From Diphasiastrum complanatum (Eukaryota; Streptophyta; Lycopodiopsida; Lycopodiales; Lycopodiaceae), in assembly GCA_029204225.1 (NCBI GenBank), contig CM055097.1, positions 26,939,039-27,003,038 on the forward strand: a stretch of DNA of 64,000 bases, given 5' to 3'. The notes under the pieces were generated by a model, which was not told the DNA's origin, made no database searches, and worked only from the letters and a program-made list of their open reading frames with translations. This document shows positions 45,900 to 57,491 of this stretch, in pieces; position 1 is the stretch's first letter, and every line of letters starts with the position of its first letter. A program made the position numbers and the translations under genes.

Positions 45900-48800
45900 A
45901 CCAAATGTGCTGCCGAACGTTGACAATGGGTGATTTCAATGGAAGGAACAAAAATGCCCAAGCAGTTGGGTTGATGGCTCTATCTGGTTGAAGGAGATAC
46001 CTACAAATAATTTGGGCATTGAGAGATACTCTATGTGCGAGGACAATGCTACTACTAACTTTAGTAAGGAACTAATTAATCTTTGAGGTATTTATGAGCT
46101 TGTTATTTTCAATGGGGTACATAGAAGGCTCAGATGGCTTTACCATCCATCAAAAGCAATAGTGTTGTCAACTATGTCCTAGCCTCCCTTATTACATGTG
46201 CGCTAAATGGAGACATGAAATTTGGACCACTCCCCATATGATCAGACCACCAACTTGTTTTGAGTTGACAGATACTCTGGCAAATAGCTATGGGGGAGAT
46301 AATCTCTCTAGTAAATATGAGACTTTTCTGCAAGGCAATTGTAGACAGCTCATTGGTGGTTGAATATCATTCTTTGGCATAGAAATCTTGAGCAAAAGGG
46401 CAGAAGAAAGATTGTTATTCAAGACTTCGATGAGACAAAGGAAATAGGCAACTTTAAGAGAAGGTAAGGCCTTTGGCAAAGACAACCCCTAGAAATATAA
46501 AGAAGCGGCTAATGAGAACAGCAATAGGCGTTCAATGCTTAATCTATTCTTTTTAAATTGCAACTTCCTGAGGACAAAAGAGTCGGATTCAGTGAAGTTA
46601 AAACAATGAAATCAAACATCATCTAACTTGCGGAAACCTTGGAACACAAAACGTGCAAGCTATCACACATGGATGGCTACATCCTTCACTTGGTATGGAA
46701 CTTCAGAGGCAAAAGGAAATATGAAGGGGTGGCTAATTACATTCGAGCTTCACTTGAGACCACAATAAAGGTAATATGACCACAAACTACCACCGAAGAC
46801 AATGGACATGACCATCTTACTTACAGCATCTTTTCCTCCACAAAAGTCTAACTTCTTTTCATAAATGGATTTGGACAGAGCAGGTCCATTTGGTGAGCTT
46901 AGTCAAGATATCACCACTATCTAAAAACAAGGTGAAATTTTATAACTAGGAACTTTTCATTGGAGGACCAAGAATGAACAAGTGGCTCCATTTAATTTAA
47001 GAAAAGATCTTAATCAGCTTGAAGAAATTTCAGTGGTCTACATGTGCATTTATCTTCTTTCCAATGGTGCAATCAACCCCACTACCCAATATGGCAACAA
47101 ATTGCCTAGGCTTGGATCTACAAATGATTCATGAACCCATCATGTGTGGCGGATTGCAGCAATTTTCTGCTTCCAAGCATAGTAATTGGTCTTCCAACAA
47201 AGGTAATAATAGCATACTAGCTTTTTCACTTGCCACTCTTAATCTACTTAGATTGATTTGTTACCTGAAAGTGGGTCCTTTGTATGTAGTGTCATTTTGC
47301 TGCATATATCTAGAATGGCCAAAAAACAAAATTCCCCTTATTTTTTAAGGAAAAACCATTATAAATCGGAATTATTATAAATTAGTATTTGCTAGTTGAT
47401 CTAGGCCTCAAGCTTCAAAACTATGTTTGAAAAAGTTATGATGCACTCACAAGATTCAAGTTCTCATCAAAAAATGAAGATGACTACAATAGACTTTCAA
47501 GGAATCAGATAGCACATGGGGATAAACGGTTCAAGAAAACTACGAATACTTTAGGGATGTGGCCATTCAAACTATGTCTAATCTCAGCAAGGGAAAAAGA
47601 AAAAGGAAAGGCACTTTCTCACAATCCATGGTTTGATAAGGTATGCAAAGAAGACATAAGGGCAAGGGAATATAGCATAGAGATGAAGAAGCTATGAGAA
47701 GTTTTTTCTTAGAGTGTATATATGGCAACAACAATGTGTGGGTAAAGGATCCAAAGAAACTTCAAAGGATGCCCTCCAACAAACCCACTCGCATATCTAA
47801 TGACATCACCCTTGATGCAGAATTTGAATATGCCAAAAGCTCATATGAATCGAAAGATAGCATGAATGATGCACCTCCCTTTCAATAGAAAATTCAGCTA
47901 GCCCTATGATTCATGGAAACGCATGTTGAGAAAATAATAAGCAATATGTCCAATGGATAAGCACAAGATGTGGAGGGTATACAAGTGAAAGATGGTAAGC
48001 TGGTGGTAAATCCTTACAAAAGAGATTTATTCAGCCATACCTTGAATGAAAATAAGGGATAATAGTCCCTTATTCAAGAACAAAGACAAAAATAACCCTT
48101 CAAAGTGTATTAAGCCATTATGATAGGACATGCCTTAGCTAAAGTATGGTCTACATAGTGGAGAGAAAACTTTGTACTTGGTTGGAATCAAACGGGTTAA
48201 CAGCAAAATAGCAAATGTGAGCAAAAAATTTGGTAGGGAATGTACGAAATAGGGGTGGTACCAAATGAACTAAAACATGCAGATGGCCAACTTTACAAGA
48301 ATGTGACCGCAAAAGCTTGTGCACCTTTGGGCATGGCAATATTGGTGTAGACAAAGCTGCCCCTTCTCTCCTTCATTGTTTTGCATTTACGTAGATAAAC
48401 CACATGAATGGTTGTTACAAGGAGGGGGAGGAGTCAAGCTTGTACACTATATCATCAATTTTTTCCTATATGTCAATGGTGTAGTTCGTTAGGCCCACAA
48501 CCCACAAAACCTTCAAAATCCTAAAAAATCAAGTAAAGAGTCTGGCTATTAATCAATTTGGCTAGAATGAAATCCTTGATTCTAATCTCCAATGGGGGAT
48601 TCAAATGTCATTGTCTCAATTACTACATTGGAGCACTTCCATGGATAAAAGACTAATGGGTGGGTGAAAAGCGTCATCATACAATCAACAACGTCATCAA
48701 TGTTGTATAAACTGGACACTTGGCAAGAACGAGATGGCATAAGAAATGGAAATGGTTTGAAGTACTAATCACCTTAGTCCTACCTTATGGATGTGAGATT

Positions 48801-49100
48801 TGGGGTAGGAGCATTCCTAGAACCAAGCGGGTCAAAGTTGAGAGAGTGCCATACATGGTTGTGAAGAAAACTACACCTTGCTTCATTCTTTTGACTGAAA
48901 CCAACCTTCTTCCATCAAAGCCATAGATATGAAGAAAACATTAAGCTACATAAAGATGAGCATCTTCCTACACAAAGACCAATTTGCAATGATGAGCTTA
49001 AGTGCAATGAAGTCAATTGGCCTTTGGCAACCAACGAAGGTTTCATTATAGGGTAGCCTCTCAAAAGATGATTTTTGCTTGTTCTAAGCTTAGGTAGCAA
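45900..49100 (+). pseudogene. Decayed LINE (L1-type) element
   Basis: Endonuclease motifs appear first: MGDFNGRNKNAQAVG near 45930, then SDHQLVLS near 46242-46265. RT follows, with CRQSCPFSPSLFCIYVDKPH near 48346-48405 and a FLYVNGV segment where the catalytic YADD would be (about 48468), so the active site is lost. A C-terminal motif, LPYGCEIWG (about 48783-48809), corresponds to the LLYGCEVWG block of plant LINEs. Frames shift many times. No poly-A tail or target duplication is identified. It sits in a PYROXD2 intron in antisense orientation. Confidence 0.78.
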
Positions 49101-49571
49101 ATCTGAACCTGATAGAAGCCTCCACTAACCTTGCTAAGTGTTTAGAGATTGTTGTCTCTCTGAGGTCCTGTGAAGCATAGAAGTCATTTTTAACACACCT
49201 TTTTGAAAAGTGCGTCCCCCCTATTGGATTTATAAGCACTGAATGTTCGCACGTGTGGACAATATTTAGGATAATGTGGCAAACCTCTTGTTAACCTCAC
49301 AACCCTCTATGCTATGCTTTACGATGACCAATTTGGTGCTCTATAGCCAAAGTTATCATCATTGGAATGGAAGTTTGGCAGTTTTCACTGTAGAATATGC
49401 AAATTTTCAAAGATGTTTTGATTGCATGTAGAAAAATGCAATAGTTTTAGTAGTTTCAGTCCTCTCTAGAAAAAACTACGACTTGAAACCTTTCTAAATC
49501 CACAATAGTTGTTTCATCTTAATTACAATTGTTCATTTATTCTAGATGAAAAGAAGTCACACCAATATTAC
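49101..49571. other. Host intron, unassigned
   Basis: AT-rich, nothing recognised. The splice donor of the preceding PYROXD2 exon is at 49571-49570 (minus strand GTAATATT). Confidence 0.5.
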
Positions 49572-49733
49572 CTAGGGAAGGTAGCAGCATCACGTTTGGA
49601 AAATTTTGAAATTTCAGAGTGATTTAACTCAGCATCAGGACCCATCAAAAGATATTGTCCATCCACACTTGGTGTGAAAGATGAAGGACTTCTAGGTAGC
49701 AACTTTAAGCCATGTTTTTGAAGATCAAGCTCC
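49572..49733 (-). CDS. PYROXD2: PYROXD2-like FAD oxidoreductase, exon (162 bp)
   Basis: On the minus strand the exon starts after TTGCAG and ends before GTAATATT. It encodes ELDLQKHGLKLLPRSPSSFT, then a DGQYLLMGPD segment, then LNHSEISKFSKRDAATFP. This closely follows the plant PYROXD2 pattern (ELxLxKHGLKLL, SSFTP, LLLGPD, NHSEISKFSKRDA), which lies after the N-terminal FAD-binding region. Fifty-three whole codons sit between one leading and two trailing bases, and the trailing phase matches the exon at 38269-38436. No stop or frameshift is seen. PYROXD2 in animals is a mitochondrial flavoprotein; the plant role is poorly known. The N-terminal GxGxxG exons should lie at higher coordinates but were not found in the window. 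Confidence 0.9.
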
Positions 49734-50540
49734 CTGCAATTCAATCATTCAAGATGTAAACGACTTTTTTATACATCCCAAGTCATTCTTGAGAAATGGG
49801 GTCACTTATTTGCTTTAAAAGCAAAGGAGAAATCACCAATCATCATCGTGAGATATACAAGAAAAACATTAAGCACTTCATATCATAAAAGGTATGAACA
49901 TAAAATGAGTGAAAGCTCATGAATCCTGCATGATCAAAAAACAATGTGTGGCCGTAAAAGGAGGTGAATCCTCTACCATTCTAGACACATACCTTTTTCA
50001 AAACTAAGCCCTAAAGCTTCTCCATAAAATTGAACCTAATTTATGAGTTTGCAAGGGGAATATAAACTAATCAACTTGCACAATTTCAATGTATAACAAA
50101 TAGAATCAAAATCTAGTTATTTTGGTAACTGCCTAAACCAACCCTAAACACATTCATTACTGTATCTAGTAGGGTTTACATAAAATCGAAATTGAGAATT
50201 CTAAAGATGATATCGTTTTTGCATTTGCATCATGGAAACTAAAATATGCTCAAATTCAACCTCAGAAGATATACGTTACAAGTCAACAGCTAAGTCACAA
50301 AACTTCAAGCATTCATGATTAAGTGCACACGGATGCCAAATTTTTAACTTATAGAATGTACCCACATACAATGTAAATATGAATGAAATAAAAAGTGGTG
50401 TAGGATATATATGGATGTTATAATACCCAACATGACAAAGGAGGCATGCAAGCTTCAACCCTATGGAGTGTTAGATTATCATGATGCATAGGATGGATCA
50501 AATGCTACAACATCTCTACTCATGCCATCTCATAGTTGCC
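49734..50540. other. Host intron, unassigned
   Basis: AT-rich, with no gene or repeat recognised. Confidence 0.45.
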
Positions 50541-50830
50541 CAGAAACGCGTTTCTGGAGAAAAACGTTTCTAGAAACGCGTTTCTGGATCCAGAATCGCT
50601 AGAAAAAAAAATCAGAAACAGGTCTTCAAAAATTCATAGGGATTGACAGAATCCAACAAGGATTGCTGCACCTAAACTGGACCACACTGTAACCGAAACA
50701 CTCAGCAACCTACATAAATGCAATTCCCTTGATTAGAGCTTTGATTTGATACCCATATTGCCCACAAAAATCAAAAAAATAAAATCTGAGAAACGCATTC
50801 CCAAACCAGAAACGCGTTTCTAGAAACGCA
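50541..50830. repeat. Palindrome-rich short repeat (possible MITE)
   Basis: The self-complementary 14-mer AGAAACGCGTTTCT occurs at 50542-50555, 50572-50585 and 50808-50821, with partial copies beside them. The cluster at each end gives a pair of inverted ends about 290 bp apart. I could not find a target duplication, so the element limits are uncertain. Confidence 0.5.
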
Positions 50831-50967
50831 GTGCATCTATGTGCCGTCTATGGGTCACATGCACAAATACATATGTCCACATTAGCTTTCATACATTAGT
50901 ACAACGACTAATGTACTAAGCTTCTATCACTTCTTTAGGGAGATGAAGTGATGGAGGATCATCATGA

Positions 50968-51788
50968 GCCAGCTCCTTAGGGTTCTATGCACACCATCTA
51001 TGTGCATGCTTATTTCAATATCCTATGCCACGTATAGATGATCTATTGGATGCTCTTCATGGTGCTAGATTGATTTGAAGAGTGGCTACCATCAAGTGAG
51101 GGATCATGAGGGAGATGTTCATAGAACTACCTTTTGAACTCATTTTGGTGAACTTTTAGTTATTCCCTTTGGATTGACTAATGCCCCTGCAATATTCATG
51201 ATGTTAATGAACAAGGTACCCATAAATTCTTCATAAAGTGCCTAGTGCAACTAGACTTCTAACTCAAATGAGTGAAATGCTTCAGTCAGCTAAGAGAAAT
51301 GTGAGGCAAGGGATGAAGTGAGCTAAGACATTTGTTGATCAAAATCACACATCGATAGAGTTCAAGATAAGAAATATGGTGTTTCTCTAGGGGCTCTAAG
51401 ACCCTTAAGACTGGCAAATGTTACAAGTTACCTCCACATTACTCTAGAAAATTATCAGAAAGATAAGTGATGTTTCTTATAAGTTAGCATAGCCTAAGAC
51501 TTGTAAAGTGCATCATGTATTTCATGTTTCTAGATTAAAAAGGGATTTACATAATGGTGATAACTTGTTGTCTAATGGTTCGTTTGCTATCCAAGAGCAA
51601 GGAGATATGATCCGTGGGCCAGCTAGAGTAGTGGACTGACAAGAGAGGCATTTACACCCTTGGGAATGCTTTGTCGCTTGGCATGGCAAACCACTTTCTA
51701 ATGCTACATGGGAGACATCACACAACTTGCGTGCACAGTTACCTAGCTTTGTCACTGCAGACAATGTCTTTTCTTGAGGGGGAAGGGA
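50968..51788 (+). pseudogene. Gypsy remnant G: RT fragment, integrase tail, chromodomain
   Basis: A 45-bp piece (about 50970-51015) matches the LTR at 52268-52315 and is probably the end of the 5' LTR. RT residues follow ([45 protein letters not shown]) to about 51220. The sequence then jumps to the integrase C-terminus (about 51250-51530, VHHVFHVSRLKRDL) and a chromodomain (about 51670-51770, ECFVAWHGKPLSNATWE). The polypurine tract GAGGGGGAAGGGA ends at 51788. A large internal deletion removed most of pol. Confidence 0.78.
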
Positions 51789-52350
51789 TGTCAAAGTTTT
51801 TACTTCCTATTAGAGTATCTACAATTTTTCTAGGTAGATGTACATTTGTAATTATTGAAATGGCTAAGTCACAGGCCTGCGGTGACCACTGTAAGTATGA
51901 TGTAATTAAACTATAATTCGTTGGCTTTGGACCTCAGAGCATGTTAGCTTTGGCATAGTGTACTAGGTCACTTAATAGGACTGGTTGAATTGATCTCCTA
52001 AAAAGTAGGATAGTTGACTACTCAACAAGAAACATGTCATATGCTCAATGGGACACTTGGTCCAACGTATGAGCGACACATGTCAAACAGTCATCCTACT
52101 TACTTGCCTATGTGTCAGGGTTTCAACTGTGCATGGAGTTTGCCATGTGTCGTCGTTAAGATGTGTAAGGGTTAAGGGGTGCTTGAGGATTGGGGATATG
52201 AGAGGCTAGAGAGAGGCATTCCTTATCACATTCTATCCAACAAAGGTTGGGTGGAGGAAAGGCAGCTGGCTCCTTAGGGTTTTGTGTACACCATCTATGT
52301 ACATACTTATGGAGAAATCAATAAAGCTGGAATTTGGCTACTACTTGTGC
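51789..52350 (+). repeat. 3' LTR of gypsy remnant G
   Basis: It starts TGTCAAAGTTT right after the polypurine tract. It includes a block (52268-52315) shared with 50970-51015 and an AATAAA near 52318. The right end is not fixed. Confidence 0.6.
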
Positions 52351-52439
52351 AATACTATGTATGCTTCTATGCACGAGAGTTCAGAGAGAGTCTAACAATC
52401 TTTCTCATTTTTTTTGAGTTGAGGGTGTCCAATTGCGGT

Positions 52440-54760
52440 TCATCTTCAAAACAAGTCACTTGCAAAGGCATTGGAGGGCAAAAAACCCAAGGAAATGTCT
52501 GTTAGGAGCAAACAAGCATTGCTCATTTAAGGATCTTTGGATCTGATGTTTATGCACATGTCCTTGAAGATTTATGAAAGAAGCTTGATGATAGATCTGA
52601 AAAATGTACTTTTTCTGACAATTCCAATAGAGGAAAACTTATTGATTGTATAATCGTACTACCAAAAAGATGATCGTTAGTAGAGGTGTAATTTCTAATG
52701 AGAATAAAGTTAACTTTTTGATAGGATCTAGTGCAGTATGCAGGTCACATCAACAATCACCATAGCTACACATCACTCAAGATCTCATAGATGGCACAAC
52801 AAAAGTTAATAGATTACAAAGAAACACTACATATAGGAACTCACAACCTGCATAAAAAGACAGGTGTCCTAAAATTGGCATACCACCTGCCAAACTAAGG
52901 TGGGTTCAATATGGCCAAATTCGACCGACAAACTCGAGACATGCCCCCGAGTATAGCAAGTACTGTAAATAACGCTGTCCTATGTGTTGCTACTCGGCTA
53001 ATCCAAGTAGCTGGCTACGGGACGAGTGCCCGACTCATATGTCGATGGCAAGTCAAGTCCGGGTCAAGTCCCGATCACTACTAGAAACTGTAAACCTGAT
53101 TAACTGTACAATAATTATAGTATCACATTTGAAGCTTATAAAATGTATATCAGATCAACTCTGATTTCTAACTAATAAGCTTGCTGGTTTTCTACAAAAT
53201 CCAATGGACAGCATAGATCTTTCTAATGACATCCATGATCCTTTTTAGAAGATAGCATTGATCATGAAAATGGTGGACAGCAACAAATATATGAAGAAGA
53301 ATAGGTTGAATCGTCATCCAAGGCAGCCAAGAGACCTCCAAAATGGTTTGTCAAGACCATTCAAGATGGCCAAATTTTGGAGCATGATCAGGCAAGCAAT
53401 CAAAGAGTGGTGAGAGTAAGGAAAACCCCCCATTCTTAAATTTTTCTTTAATGGCTAGAGTTTTTGATGATGATGAGCCTAACTCATTTGTTGAAGCTTC
53501 TCAATCTCACCAAAGGGTGGATGCAATTAAGGAGGAATATTCTTCTATCTTGAAGGACACTTGGGAGCTCATAAAGAGTAATGTTACACCAAGTGGATGT
53601 ACGAAATCAAGTACAATGCCATGGTGACGTGGACAAATGCAAAAAAAAAATTGGTGCCAAAGGATACATGCAAAAGGGAGGTATTAGTGACGAAACCTTT
53701 GCTCCTATAGCTAAAATGAACACTATTAAAACTATCTTAGCTATTGCCATTCATTTCAAATGGTGCATTGAACAAATGGATGTCAAATCAGCTTTTCTCA
53801 TGGCATTCTTGAAGAGGAAGTGTATGTAGAGTAGCCACAAGGATTCATAGTTAAAGTGCAAGAAGACTACGTTTGCCTTCTCAAGAAGGCATTATATGGC
53901 TTTAAGCAAGCAACTCGAGCATGATATTCAGGTACAATGAATATTATTTGAAGCATGAGTTCACAAGGAGTAAATTTGCTAACCTTTATGCCTTGCAAAA
54001 GGAGGGTGAGATTTCAATAATCGTACTAAATGTTGATGATTTGATTTTACAAGAAGTAGAACTTCAATGATCAAAATATAAAAAGATAGTCTGTCACTAG
54101 GATTTTATATGAAAATAAAAGACAAATTTACTATTTCTTAAGCATTGAAGTATGGAAGAAACCAACAAGTACATTTTTAACTCAAAGCTAGTATGTACAT
54201 AGACTTCTTGAAAGATTCATAATGTTGGATTGCAAAGCTACTCCTACTCCTGCTAAATCTAACTTAGCAATGATAATTTTTTTAGCTCAAAAGCCTATTG
54301 ATGTGACACTTTTAAGAGGTTCATTGAAAGCCTCATCTATGCTACCATCACTCATTCAAACATCTCCTATGTTGTTGGGGTGGTACGTCAATTTATGGCA
54401 AATCTAAATGAACCACACTTCAAGGTAGTCAAGAGGGTTCTACGGCATTTGAAGGGCACATTTAACTTTAATCTTGAATACATAGCTCCAAGTGACCTTA
54501 TCTTGCAAGGATTTCATGATTCAAATTGGGCAAGCAACATCAAACCCAGGAAATAAATTTCTGGTTATGCTTTCTCACTTAGCTCAAGTGCAATCTCATT
54601 GGGTAGCAAAAAAGTAACGCTCTCCTCCACTGAAGCTGAATATAGGCTGCAACCAACGCAACATGCAAAGCTAATTCGCTTCAAAGACTTCTTGGACATC
54701 TCGAAGTGTTCCAGGATGATGCAACAACTATTTTTTGTGATATAGTTTAAGTTGCATTTC
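52440..54760 (+). pseudogene. Decayed Ty1/copia integrase-RT-RNase H region
   Basis: The integrase C-terminal pattern appears at about 52520-52700 (AHLRIFGSDVYAHVLEDL, then KKLDDRSEKCTF). The stretch 52735-53165 does not read as copia and may be an insertion. RT is readable at about 53640-53900 (AKGYMQKGG, DETFAPIAKMNTIKTILAIA, CIEQMDVKSAFL). RNase H follows at about 54390-54700 (VVKRVLRHLKGTF, SGYAFSLSSSAISLGSKK, LSSTEAEY). Many stops and shifts are present. It could belong to the same family as the copia at 11690-14000, which has the complementary gag-protease part, but no overlap exists to test that. Confidence 0.78.
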
Positions 54761-54782
54761 TATAAGTAAATCTAAATTGCCT

Positions 54783-55559
54783 CGGAATGGCGTTCTGGGG
54801 CCCAGTGTTCCGGAACCCCAGAACATTGTCAACAAAAAACTAGAAATTGTTTTAAAACTGCCGCGAAGCCCCCATTTCTAGTGCACTTCTTGGAGAGAAG
54901 AAAGGCTTATGGAGAGCGGAATAGGAGGCCAAATCGGTTTTGTGAGCACGCTATGTGGAGGCCATGATGAGTGCACGGTGAATGTAGCACATAGAAGAGG
55001 GCAACAGTGATTCTGTGGGGATTTGCAAGCAAACCAACTTCTTGATGCTTTCTTTCACCCTTTTTTCATTGCTTTGTCTGGAGGCTATAGTGCCTCATTT
55101 TGAGTGATTCATGTTGCTAAGATTGGTCATAGGGTTTCCAGGGAGAGAGTGTTTCATGTTGCTAAGATTGGTCGTAGGGTTGCCAGGGAGAGAAAGAAAG
55201 AAAGAAAGAAAGCTTTATTAACGTCTTTTGGGCACTCATGGGTGCATAGCATAAGACCAAAAAGAAAATATGTACAAGCAACAACGGGATCATCATCCAT
55301 AGGAGGACATGGCCGTAAAATGTATGAACTAGCTACGAATGAAAGTAGAACAAAGCAGAAGTGAAATAAGCCCACAACTCGGGCCAAGCTTCTTTATGCA
55401 TAGGTGGTCACTATGAGCATTCATGTGGTTGGTGTGCGTGAGGCATTTTGCAATGATTTCTTTCTAGGTTTTGGGGTTAGATTTTAGGGATTTAGGGATT
55501 TAGGGTAGGTCTTAGGCATCTATTGGCATTACGATTCAGAGATTTTTTTTTTTTTTTTT
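54783..55559. other. Unassigned repeats left of C2
   Basis: A palindrome-rich start (GTTCCGGAAC near 54813) resembles hAT-type subterminal sequence. Two ~42-bp tandem units (about 55106-55190) carry CATGTTGCTAAGATTGGTC, followed by a GAAA run and a poly-T run at about 55543-55559. An 86-codon frame at 55104-55364 lies across these repeats and is probably not a gene. Confidence 0.45.
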
Positions 55560-56080
55560 CCCTGGCAGCCCTGCTCCATCGCTGCCCTGTTGCCCTCCTT
55601 GTTGCCCAGCGCTGCCCCTACTTTCTTTTTCTCCTCCTTGCTGTCCAGCGCTACTCCTCCATTCCTCTCCTTTCTGCCTATCACTGTCCCTGCTCCTGAT
55701 TTGACCCCCTTGCTGCCCCTTGCCTTATTCTATTTCCTGTCCATCGCTGTCCCTGCCTTCCGACCTGTCACTTTCATCCAAATTTTTATCAGTTTGGAGC
55801 CATCTTCCAAAATTCATTCGAAGGCTGTCCAGCACCCATTCCCATCCAAAAATTATTCAATTCCGTTTCCGTTTGCCATCTCAATTTGTCAATTGACGCC
55901 TGGCTGTCCAGCGCATTTTTCCAGGCTTCATTTTTACTTTTTTTATCTCTCTTTCCAGCCGTTTCATTTGCTGATTGCTGTCCTTTGTTAGTTGTGATAA
56001 TAGTGGTTTTAATAGACTAATTTGGGGTGACGACAAGAGTCCATTCCCTCAAGTTTTCGTCTATTCCTTCCACTATCATT

Positions 56081-57470
56081 ATGCACATTCACCTACCCCG
56101 AGTGAGACTGTTCACGAAAACTTATCCGATCAGTTTCGTCGCATGGATGATACCCTTTCTGGCCTCGTTCTTCGCTTCGATACAGTTATGACCGGCTTTG
56201 CTACTATGCAGTCACAGATTGATTCTTTACAGTCTCATGGTCCTGGTAAAGCTCCTGTTTTTCCTTCATTTGGGACTCCCCCTCCATTTGGATTTCCATC
56301 TTCTTCTGCTAGTCAGCCTGTGGTGGTGGACCGTTCCTTCCACCTAACTCACCTCCTGGTTTCTTTCCAAATTCCTGAGCCACACTTTGCTCGAGACTTT
56401 CGTGATAGGGTACAGCTTGCTACCTATTCCGGTTCCTCTGACGGGAACTTATTAAAGAATTGGTTTGCTAAGCTTGACACATATTTTCAGATCTACCCTA
56501 AGACTGATCCTCATAAGATCTAGTTGGCTGCTTTACACTTAGATAAACGCGCCGCCACGTGGTGGCGAGTTTATCGAGCTGATCTTGATCGGGAAGGGAT
56601 CCATATATGGCATACCTTTCGTCGTGACCTCCGTCATGCTATGATTGATCCTCAGTGGCTCGACCGCCAACGTGATACATTCCGTAGTCTCACTCAGACC
56701 AGTGACCTTGCTTCTTATACAGATCAATTTATGGAGCTTTCTTATCTTTTCCCAGATCTACAGCCCACTAAGCTTATTTCTCATTACATTGCCGAGCTTC
56801 GTGGTGCCTTACATTATAATGTTTCTTCCTTCCGTCCTCCCACACTTGTTGAGGTGATGTCTCTTCCCAGTACTTTACAGCACAAGTACTCTGACACCCT
56901 TCCTTCTCGCTTCTCCCGACCCCGTCCTCTTGCTTCATCTTTTCCCGCTATGTCCACCCCTACACTTACCCCTTCTGTTCCAACTCCTTCCATTGTCCCT
57001 TCGTCTCCTCGTCCTCCAACCCCTTGACCTGCTTTTGTCCGACGTTACTGCAGAGTTCGCTGACCTTCAGCAGAAGTGTCTTTGCTTTCGTTGTAAGAGT
57101 CCTGACCATTTTGCCCGTGATTGCCATCAGCCTCTCCCTACTACTATTGCTTTTTTTTTACCATGAGGGCACTACTTCAGATGATTCCGATATCTACATT
57201 CATATTTCTGATGAGCCTGACCTATCCCCTGAGCCTTCCACTGATTTACTTCCTACTACTTGCCATGCTCAGCTTGCCTATGCTACTTGGACAGGGCGTC
57301 CTCCTGGACCTCGCTCCATTCGGTTACATGTACGCATTACAGGTCATGAGTACATTGCTTTAGTTAATACCGGCAGCACTCATTCTTTTATCAGCAGTTA
57401 TATCACCCATCGGATCCGTGCTTCACCTATTCCTGCTTCACAGCCTCTCACAGTTGAGGTTGCCAGTTGA
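56081..57470 (+). pseudogene. C2 gag, zinc knuckle and protease, broken
   Basis: The gag ATG at 56081 is followed by a 1-nt deletion relative to C1 and C3, so it is out of frame with gag. The gag frame is otherwise readable (SETVHENLSDQFRRMDDTLS), with a TAG at 56521-56523 and then the conserved ATWWRVY segment. It runs to a stop at 57025-57027. The zinc knuckle CFRCKSPDHFARDC is near 57085. The protease active-site triplet is NTGS (Asn codon at 57366-57368) where B has DTGS, so the catalytic Asp is lost. A TGA near 57468 interrupts the protease. Confidence 0.85.
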
Positions 57471-57491
57471 CACTCTTTTCCTAGTTCTCAG

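Noticed and set aside
52735-53165. Possible SINE or LTR piece inside the copia remnant
   Set aside because: It breaks the copia pattern, but no Pol III boxes, ends or duplications could be identified.
55104-55364. 86-codon basic frame
   Set aside because: It is built on two tandem 42-bp units and a GAAA run and has no family resemblance.
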